Origin: a virus
Length of the DNA: 29,380 nucleotides
Direction: 5' to 3' (one strand)
Virus record (IMG/VR): IMGVR_UViG_3300038463_000127
Location: 1-29,380 of that record
This document shows, in pieces, positions 22,866-29,380 of this stretch. Within the stretch, counting starts at the first letter, position 1; each line of letters starts with the position of its first letter. The notes beneath the pieces are model-generated. The model made no database searches and had not been told where the DNA came from. It was given only the letters and a program-made list of their open reading frames with translations. The position numbers and the translations under genes were made by a program.

Positions 22866-25800
22866 ATGGCATTTAGCGCCCAGATAGTTGTAGATAATAT
22901 CAATGCTCTGATTTATGTGAACGACAAAGTATCTGTCAGTTCAGAGATAACGTATGGTCCTCTACTTTTATCAACTCTTCAATCTTCTGGAATGGTTATC
23001 TGTTCCGCAAATAATGCCGTCATTCTTGCTGATATTCTCCCAGTTTATGCCAATTATTCTATTACCAGCATAACAAAACAAACGTGGCAGACGGAAGATG
23101 GATATTTTTATAATGGAGATAATTTTTCTCACATATTCAGAGCAGCAGGAGATCAGCAGATAACGACGACCGTATGGAGTAATGAGATGCTCTATAATGG
23201 CATTCCATTCACATTCCAATTTACCACATATCAAGTTATTAATCTCACGTCATATTTTCTGAAGTTTATGACTACCAGACTACCGATGTTGGCTAGAAAT
23301 CAGAACCAGGAGATGATTGATTTACTTACAGCAGGTGCCAACTTCTTCGATGTCATGTATACGAAGGTTCGAGATATCTATACTCTTATTGATATCGAGA
23401 AGATAGATCCGACATTCTTCGAAGAATTATCTCTTACCTTCGGACATTTAGATCAATATGCGAAGAAGGTGGCCGGGGATGCTACCAATGCTTCCTTCGA
23501 TACCTATGATATTTTCGATATGATCAAGAACGGAACAGCAACTTCAGATCAGATTAGGAAGTTCAGATATTTCCTCTTATATAGCACCCAACTATTCAAG
23601 ACAGGAGGAACTCCAGACAATATAACCAAGTTCCTCTCCTTCTTCAATATTGATGGCTATACTGTTGATTTATGGACAGAGACGTGGGGACTTACTCCTG
23701 TTGGTATTACCTCTGATGACTTCTCTGGCTACTGCGATTTCGCTAAAAACGCCTTGGGACTTATCTGGAACGATTTATTGGTAATCGGCAATGATAATGA
23801 TGATGGGCATTTCGTAAAGAACTTCAATACCATTACCATTGATAACTACCATACCTCACAAAAATTAGAGTTCGACAATGACATCATTGGCTACGATCCT
23901 ATTACTGGCTGGGCCCAATTCCCTATTCTTTACAATGCTCCAATTTTTATTGAAGTTCGTAATGAGAATGGACAAGAATTAGTTCCCACAGATCAAGTCC
24001 AAGAATGGTATGATATCGTTCCTAATACAGACCCGAATACGAATACTACGTCTCCTTGGTTGCTCGATATCAATCCATTCTTCCTTACTCCTGGAATGAG
24101 ATTATCAGTTCTTTATCAGGTCTCTAACGAAAACACTGTTATCGATTCAATGGTAAGCAATCCAACTCTTCAAGTTCAGAATTGTGATATCTGCGTCAAG
24201 TTCAAGATAGACGATATTCCCTATAACTACAAGCAAACCAATCTCTCTCTCCCAGAATATGATACCTTTGTCGTATTCCGTGGTGCTCTCAATCTCGTCA
24301 ATAACACGAACGAGAATACAGTTTATAATAACTTCAATGAGTATTATCGTGTTGATGTCGATGCCAGACGTTCCACAGTATCTCTCTGTAAGGTTGTTCA
24401 AGATCCGGATACCTTGGGGCTCGTCACTCAGCAAATCAATCTCAATGTTGGTTCAGATACCAAGATTTATGATGTTGGTATTGTTCCTTGTAGTGGAGCA
24501 GATCTTTACCAGTTCAAGACAAATAACCTCTATGAGTTAAAGGTTCAGATTGCTGGCTCTACTGTCTCTGCTTATTTTAGAGATGCGATAGAAGATAATA
24601 TTATTCAGACAAAAATTGATGGGGATGAAGGTAATATTCAATGGGGAAATCCTCCTTGTAATAATTGGATAACGCTCTTCCAAAATATCAATATAGACGT
24701 GCCGGATTCGGAAGTGCTCTCTACGGATGTTGATGGAGATACTATTCCTTCCTATCCTTATACTCCCCTTCTCAATGCTGGATATTATGGAGTTGGTGGA
24801 AGGAATACTGTATTAGAGATAAAAGAACTTACCATAGATAATCTTGACCCAGACAATACGTATTACAGCACAGACCAAAAAGAATTGACGATAAAACCAA
24901 AATATCAGGAATGGGCTAATCAAAATCTTATTCAATATAATAACTATCCAATGGGCGAAGAGAGCGCATTCTCCTATACGATTGCTCCAAACTTCAATGC
25001 CCAGACTACGACATATCAATTAGATCCGAATGTCGTCAATTCCTTCAAGTCTTTTTACTTCGATAACGCCAATGTCACCGAAGAGATAGCAAGCCGATAT
25101 ACAGTCATCTTCAACCAAGAATGGGTAGAGAGCACCTTCGAGAATGCCCAAGACCTAATGAATAAAATCATTGTTCCTATTGGTTCTCAGCCTGCGTGGT
25201 TCTCCGTGGAAAGCAGAATATATGATGTAGATTTTTATGGAAACTACTACGGAGAGACGACCACTAATCATAACTTCGGGACAGAGACCAATCCAAATGT
25301 AATGAATGCTCCTGGCTTCTTCTCCTATAATCTCTCAACGCCATTGGGATTGTATAAGACTGAACCATTAGATGAGTTCTCTTCATTAGTCAGAACGGAT
25401 AATTATAATGCGACTACTGATGCCTTCATAAATACTACTTTTACATTCGGCAAGAGAATACAACAATATAAGTTATCCAATAATTCCTTCCTCATCAATG
25501 GACTATTCGAGGAAGTATGCCCCAACTCCAATATCTTCTCAAATGCTGAAATATGCGGTAATCTTGATGAAAATGGTATTGCTCTCGCTAATCCACTCTT
25601 CTTCCCAGTGGTTGTTCAAGATCCAGGCAACCAAAGAGTTGTTGGTGTTCGCTTCAAGAATTGTTCAGATATCAATGACATCATTACCAGAATTACCGGA
25701 GCAGCAACTTCTCAAGCGCAAGTCCTTCTTTACGGTTCCTATATCGTTCAACTACCAATACAAGCCGTTCAATTCAGACCAGACTTGACATATGCCTTGG

Positions 25801-28742
25801 AAATCCTCGAAAGCAATCCTTCTACGGTTGTTGTCAAGATGTTCGTTCCATTAGGCATCCTCAATAGTCAGATACAAAATTATTCATTGAGCACAGAATA
25901 TCTCCATCAGATTGAGAACTCTGGCGGAACTTCCATTGTTCTTGATGGTGTCTATATTCTTGTTCCTCGTGCTCTGACAATTTATATGGATAGTGCTAAT
26001 CAGATCCAACTTACGTCTCCTAATGCCTATGAAAATCTCTCAACGGGACTTCTTGCTCGTTATTATCTCTCTGCGCAACTTCAACTCGCAACCAACTTGA
26101 ATGATTACGAGAATATCAATACTGCTAATCAGATACCCTACAAGTATATGATGAACTACGATTTTAGAAAACTCTTATCTAATCTCAAAGCAAATGGTGG
26201 AAATTATGGGGACGATTATCTCTGGTGGCTCCCAAGAGAAATATGGAGAAAAAGAGACTTCGTAGTTCAGAGTTTAGATCCTCAAAATGACGTAGCCTCT
26301 GGAATAAACTATGATCCCAATAAAGACATTACGAAGATATTCTATGGTAATGACTTCAATCCATCAGATATCAACCAGCATAGTTCCTTACAGATAAAAC
26401 TTACTGATGGTCCAATTACTCCATATACTCTTTACTATGCCAAAGTTCAATTCAAGATGTCTTACAATGGCTATGACGAACTTTATTTAGGAAACGCAAG
26501 CCCAATAGATGGAACGACACAATCATCGAGACCACTCACAGGAACAGAGGCAGCAGAAGTTATTACAGTTGGAGGAGAAGCAACAAAGTATCCTAATTCA
26601 ACTCTATCAGCCCCAGTAGCACAATGCCTTGATTTTTACGTGCCTATTGCGTGGTATCCTGAGAGCGATATTCCAACCAATAATAATCTTGCTTGGGGAA
26701 ACTATATCAAAGGAGTAGTTGGTGATGATAATGCTCCTACAGTATCTCTCACTCCCTATGGATTGATGACGTGGCTCCTTGCTCATGCTACTGATGCCGA
26801 TGCGAATATTCAGAACATCAATCAGATAACCCAAGGATGGACTATTCAAGACTGGAATCAACGCTTCTTGACATTCGTAAATATTCAATACATCGCTGAA
26901 AAAGTTCCTGCTGCGAATTATTCACTTTATGACGAGTTCGGGTTCTTGAGTAAATATGCTACGACATCGGGAACAGAAGTAAGTGTAAATTATGATGCCG
27001 GAGAAATGCCGTGGGTGGTTGAAGATACTGCTATTCTATCGTCATATGGATTTAGTTCGTATTACTTCGCCCTGCCAATAGAAGTATATCGTTTGGTAAA
27101 TTGGTTCGAAGATGTTCAGAGTATTACAGCAGATAGTCTTGTGATAAACCAAAATCTTTACACTCTCGCAGATAATACACTGACATTGAATGCTGATAAT
27201 CTCTTCAATACAATAGGCTCAGAAGCACAATTCAATGCTCTGTTATCGTTCGAATTATACAACGATTTTACTAATACAGAGACACTTGTAGATAACTTCA
27301 ATGATATAAATCAGTTGTCGTGGATAAATTACGAAGAGAATACTACTCCTGATATCTATGAATTGGCTGTAAGGGCTCCGAGTAGTAATTTATTTTTAAG
27401 TGGCTCAGATCCGGCATTTACCACAACGACTTATCAGAACCAAATTGTTTATCAAAAAGTTCAGGGGAAATCGACAAATACCTTTAATCCGATGACTAAT
27501 GGAGCGGGAACTACTACTCCTATTGTGAAGAAGAACGATAATGCTGGGTTTACAAAGACCATATCTCTGATTAATAATAAGAACAGTGTATATGAAATAA
27601 CTGCTAATGTAATATTCGACCCTGCTCTCAATCTTATAAAAAACTATGATGGTAAAAAGTTCGAGTTAATATTGAATGCGGAAGTAGGATTTAGCGGAAC
27701 GACTAATGATTTTATACTAACCAGTTATTACTTCGTTGGGATAAAAACGTATAATTTTACAATCGCATTAGGAGTAGCGAAGTTCAATCCTACTACTGGT
27801 CTAATGGAAAAAACCATATTGGCAGGTTATGGAAACTACAATGGTCGTGACATAGTAGCAAACCAATACTATACGCTCGGAGCACAAGTAGATGGGAATT
27901 ACCTTCGCGTGTCATTCAATAATATGGGTGAAGATAAACAGACCGTAATAAATTATAATATCAATTCAAGAAACGCAGGAGATCCCAATAGATACCTTAC
28001 TGGTGGGTTCGAAGAGTTATGTTATCTGGTGACAGGACTATCCAATCTTGGTATTACCTATCCAGATAATCTAGCATCAATCACAGGAACTACCGTATAT
28101 AACCAAATATGGGACGAGCAATGGGCTATAAACTTCAAACCAGTTGGCCAATATTCTGGAATAAAGGTGTTCAATAATTTAACATATCTTGGCGAAGTGT
28201 CTTTGACTGGCTCCGTCCAAGACGCTTACACCTATACAAATGCCTACGACACCACTAATTGGAACGCCGTTATACTCGAAATACAGAACACTTATGGACC
28301 GACAGGAAATATAACAAATATTGGTAAAACCACAAACGGAACTCTTGTTGTTCTTTATGGAAATACAGTGTTCTATAAGTCTGGTGATAACATTACAAAA
28401 CAATATATCTCGGACGTGTCTCAAATGTTCGTTGTTGGAGAGTTTATAGTTGTTGAGTTCCTTCCAGATAATGATTTAGTATTGGGAGTTATAGATCAAT
28501 TTTTTAGTAATATACAGGCAATTTATATAAAGGACAATTCGTTCAATAGCGACAATTTATATCGCTACCAAGAATATACTGGCCGGTCAATATCTGGTGT
28601 CTTCTGCAATAACCAGAAACTTTACCTTACCTTTGAGAATAGTCCTCTCCCATTCTCCCTTACAAGTTTTAGAATTAATGAGGCTGCCGACTCGTTCCTA
28701 ATTACGGAGGATCAGCAGAGTTACCGAGTTATTGAGTTGTAA
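22866..28742 (+). CDS. Giant baseplate wedge protein, gp7/tail-protein-I-like N-terminal part
   Basis: 1958 residues, almost twice T4 gp7 (1032). The recognisable part is at about 155-280: NLTSYFLKFMTTRLP, IEKIDPTFFEELSLTFGHL (about 178-196), RKFRYFLLYSTQLFKTGGTPDNITKFLSFFNIDGY (spread over about 232-266), the helical core seen in gp7 and tail protein I. The rest is beta-rich and low in motifs, with many Asn/Thr-rich stretches and repeated NLTYL/ITGTT-type strands, probably fused fibre-like or ligand-binding modules. The Shine-Dalgarno AAAAGGA overlaps the gp6 stop. Its place after gp25 and gp6 matches gp7 in T4. Membership of the wedge is likely; the function of the C-terminal 1600 residues is unknown. 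Confidence 0.75.
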   Translation: MAFSAQIVVDNINALIYVNDKVSVSSEITYGPLLLSTLQSSGMVICSANNAVILADILPVYANYSITSITKQTWQTEDGYFYNGDNFSHIFRAAGDQQITTTVWSNEMLYNGIPFTFQFTTYQVINLTSYFLKFMTTRLPMLARNQNQEMIDLLTAGANFFDVMYTKVRDIYTLIDIEKIDPTFFEELSLTFGHLDQYAKKVAGDATNASFDTYDIFDMIKNGTATSDQIRKFRYFLLYSTQLFKTGGTPDNITKFLSFFNIDGYTVDLWTETWGLTPVGITSDDFSGYCDFAKNALGLIWNDLLVIGNDNDDGHFVKNFNTITIDNYHTSQKLEFDNDIIGYDPITGWAQFPILYNAPIFIEVRNENGQELVPTDQVQEWYDIVPNTDPNTNTTSPWLLDINPFFLTPGMRLSVLYQVSNENTVIDSMVSNPTLQVQNCDICVKFKIDDIPYNYKQTNLSLPEYDTFVVFRGALNLVNNTNENTVYNNFNEYYRVDVDARRSTVSLCKVVQDPDTLGLVTQQINLNVGSDTKIYDVGIVPCSGADLYQFKTNNLYELKVQIAGSTVSAYFRDAIEDNIIQTKIDGDEGNIQWGNPPCNNWITLFQNINIDVPDSEVLSTDVDGDTIPSYPYTPLLNAGYYGVGGRNTVLEIKELTIDNLDPDNTYYSTDQKELTIKPKYQEWANQNLIQYNNYPMGEESAFSYTIAPNFNAQTTTYQLDPNVVNSFKSFYFDNANVTEEIASRYTVIFNQEWVESTFENAQDLMNKIIVPIGSQPAWFSVESRIYDVDFYGNYYGETTTNHNFGTETNPNVMNAPGFFSYNLSTPLGLYKTEPLDEFSSLVRTDNYNATTDAFINTTFTFGKRIQQYKLSNNSFLINGLFEEVCPNSNIFSNAEICGNLDENGIALANPLFFPVVVQDPGNQRVVGVRFKNCSDINDIITRITGAATSQAQVLLYGSYIVQLPIQAVQFRPDLTYALEILESNPSTVVVKMFVPLGILNSQIQNYSLSTEYLHQIENSGGTSIVLDGVYILVPRALTIYMDSANQIQLTSPNAYENLSTGLLARYYLSAQLQLATNLNDYENINTANQIPYKYMMNYDFRKLLSNLKANGGNYGDDYLWWLPREIWRKRDFVVQSLDPQNDVASGINYDPNKDITKIFYGNDFNPSDINQHSSLQIKLTDGPITPYTLYYAKVQFKMSYNGYDELYLGNASPIDGTTQSSRPLTGTEAAEVITVGGEATKYPNSTLSAPVAQCLDFYVPIAWYPESDIPTNNNLAWGNYIKGVVGDDNAPTVSLTPYGLMTWLLAHATDADANIQNINQITQGWTIQDWNQRFLTFVNIQYIAEKVPAANYSLYDEFGFLSKYATTSGTEVSVNYDAGEMPWVVEDTAILSSYGFSSYYFALPIEVYRLVNWFEDVQSITADSLVINQNLYTLADNTLTLNADNLFNTIGSEAQFNALLSFELYNDFTNTETLVDNFNDINQLSWINYEENTTPDIYELAVRAPSSNLFLSGSDPAFTTTTYQNQIVYQKVQGKSTNTFNPMTNGAGTTTPIVKKNDNAGFTKTISLINNKNSVYEITANVIFDPALNLIKNYDGKKFELILNAEVGFSGTTNDFILTSYYFVGIKTYNFTIALGVAKFNPTTGLMEKTILAGYGNYNGRDIVANQYYTLGAQVDGNYLRVSFNNMGEDKQTVINYNINSRNAGDPNRYLTGGFEELCYLVTGLSNLGITYPDNLASITGTTVYNQIWDEQWAINFKPVGQYSGIKVFNNLTYLGEVSLTGSVQDAYTYTNAYDTTNWNAVILEIQNTYGPTGNITNIGKTTNGTLVVLYGNTVFYKSGDNITKQYISDVSQMFVVGEFIVVEFLPDNDLVLGVIDQFFSNIQAIYIKDNSFNSDNLYRYQEYTGRSISGVFCNNQKLYLTFENSPLPFSLTSFRINEAADSFLITEDQQSYRVIEL

Positions 28743-28762
28743 TAATTATTCCAAAAAACAGT

Positions 28763-28910
28763 TCCCTTGTGATATAAATAGTAAGTGTATTAGGCTGTAT
28801 AATTGGATCCGTCGAAAAGAACAATTTTATATCCTGAGCCGCCAGAATGGTAATAGCAAACCATTCGACGGATCCAAACCATTGCTGGGGCCAGGGTATC
28901 TATATGTGCG
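28763..28910 (+). ncRNA. Structured leader, copy B (covarying 14-bp stem, anti-SD, alternative helices)
   Basis: Plus-strand homologue of the leader at 11742-11895. Stem P1: TTGGATCCGTCGAA (28803-28816) pairs perfectly with TTCGACGGATCCAA (28864-28877). Inner hairpin GAATGGT (28845-28851) / ACCATTC (28860-28866). Alternative helix S2: CCAGAATGGT (28842-28851) with ACCATTGCTGG (28878-28888). Anti-SD ATATCCTG (28829-28836) pairs with CAGGGTAT (28892-28899), one G-U pair, covering the AGGG Shine-Dalgarno. Nearly all unpaired or alternative segments are identical to copy A, whereas P1 differs in six fully compensated pairs. Confidence 0.75.
28773..28803 (+). promoter_or_regulatory. Late TATAAATA (28773-28780) and TATAAT (28798-28803) boxes of leader B
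   Basis: Same arrangement as in copy A: GTGATATAAATAGTA, then TTAGGCTGTATAAT running into the stem. A TATAAT start would fall near 28810, inside the 5' arm of P1. Confidence 0.6.
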
Positions 28911-29380
28911 GAATAAATTGTAATAATCCAGAACATCATCATGAAGAAGAGATAGTAAAAGTAAATATATCACTATCTTCTAAAACAGAAATAAAAGAAG
29001 ATAAGAAGATTGATATTCCTATTGTAGAAACTATGATAAAAGTTGCCGACAAGGCGGAAGAAGTAAGACAAGCAAAAAGAAGAAAAGCATTTACTACAAA
29101 AGAAGACTTCAATAGAAGATTGATAGAAAAAGGCATTCCTGTTGAAATGACAAGCGAATATATCGATATGCGATATGTCTCCCAATTTAGATGCCTAAAT
29201 GAAAATTGTAAGCATTGTTGGCTAGCGATAACTAATAATGTCTGGCAAAGAACCAGTAAATGCGAGATGTGTGACGATAAGAGAAAGACAACGACAGAAG
29301 AATATGAGAATAATTATCTAAAAGGAACTAATATCGGCGTAATGGAAGAATATGCCGGCTTCAAAGTTCCAATAAAACAC
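28904..29380 (+). CDS. Cys-rich zinc-ribbon protein, probable homing endonuclease (C-terminus beyond window)
   Basis: 159 residues are visible and the frame is open at the right edge. ATG 28904 lies inside the structured leader, 7 nt after AGGG, at the same place as in the HNH gene at 11748. The N-terminus has a Cys/His cluster (C2, C6, H11-H13) like that of the HNH protein. A zinc-ribbon-like segment is at 96-123: FRCLNENCKHCWLAI (C97, C102) and SKCEMCDD (C120, C123). The tail LKGTNIGV parallels LKDTNIGI of the other protein, which there precedes its first ribbon, so ribbons may be repeated here. The HNH core, if present, is outside the window, so the nuclease call is inferred from the shared cassette. 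Confidence 0.7.
   Translation, partial: MCGINCNNPEHHHEEEIVKVNISLSSKTEIKEDKKIDIPIVETMIKVADKAEEVRQAKRRKAFTTKEDFNRRLIEKGIPVEMTSEYIDMRYVSQFRCLNENCKHCWLAITNNVWQRTSKCEMCDDKRKTTTEEYENNYLKGTNIGVMEEYAGFKVPIKH

Noticed and set aside
28732-28923. 63-codon open frame across leader B
   Set aside because: It reads through the structured leader and overlaps both the end of the giant wedge gene and the Cys-rich gene. It has no ribosome site and no protein character.

Overview
The window looks like part of the late (virion) region of a large T4-like myovirus genome, AT-rich and densely packed. Four things point that way. (1) There is a baseplate block in T4 order: a gp5-like spike, a gp25-like wedge protein, a gp6/baseplate-J-like wedge protein and a very large gp7/tail-protein-I-like protein. 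(2) TATAAATA elements, matching the T4 late-promoter consensus, sit in front of several transcription units on both strands. (3) Free-standing HNH and GIY-YIG genes are scattered between modules. (4) There are long fibre-type genes. The host cannot be named from the sequence.

Layout. 1-4094 (minus) is a huge Gly-X-Ser collagen-like fibre gene, cut by the left edge. It overlaps by ATGA a 262-residue structural protein (4091-4879, minus), and both probably come from a late promoter at 4918-4925. 4967-10623 (plus) is a glycan-modification block: a GT2-methyltransferase fusion, a small unknown protein, a ribbon-helix-helix plus GIY-YIG pair that looks inserted, and a 985-residue GT2-methyltransferase-methyltransferase-GT17 fusion. 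10624-11748 (minus) is an HNH endonuclease with an unusual structured leader. 11962-13005 is another glycosyltransferase. 13039-17101 is a run of short genes (unknowns, a Cas4/RecB-like Fe-S nuclease, a probable N4-cytosine DNA methyltransferase, an HNH protein, a small membrane protein). Several of these start 6-7 nt after a TATAAT-like box. 17111-28742 is the baseplate block. 28904-29380 is the start of a second Cys-rich gene, cut by the right edge.

The most notable object is the leader in front of the two Cys-rich genes, at 11742-11895 (minus) and 28763-28910 (plus). The copies are nearly identical except in a 14-bp stem. There, six base pairs differ between copies and every change on one arm is compensated on the other. 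The leader also holds a conserved anti-Shine-Dalgarno segment, a second helix competing with an inner hairpin, and two promoter-like boxes placed so that one would transcribe the whole stem and the other would start inside it. This fits a mobile 'late promoter + RNA switch + endonuclease' cassette with translational timing control. The structure is read from the sequence; the function is inference.

How the genes may work together: fibre and baseplate proteins build the tail. The glycosyltransferase/methyltransferase genes next to the Ser-rich fibre may decorate virion or host glycans. The methyltransferase and nucleases probably act on DNA. The endonuclease cassettes are probably selfish passengers.
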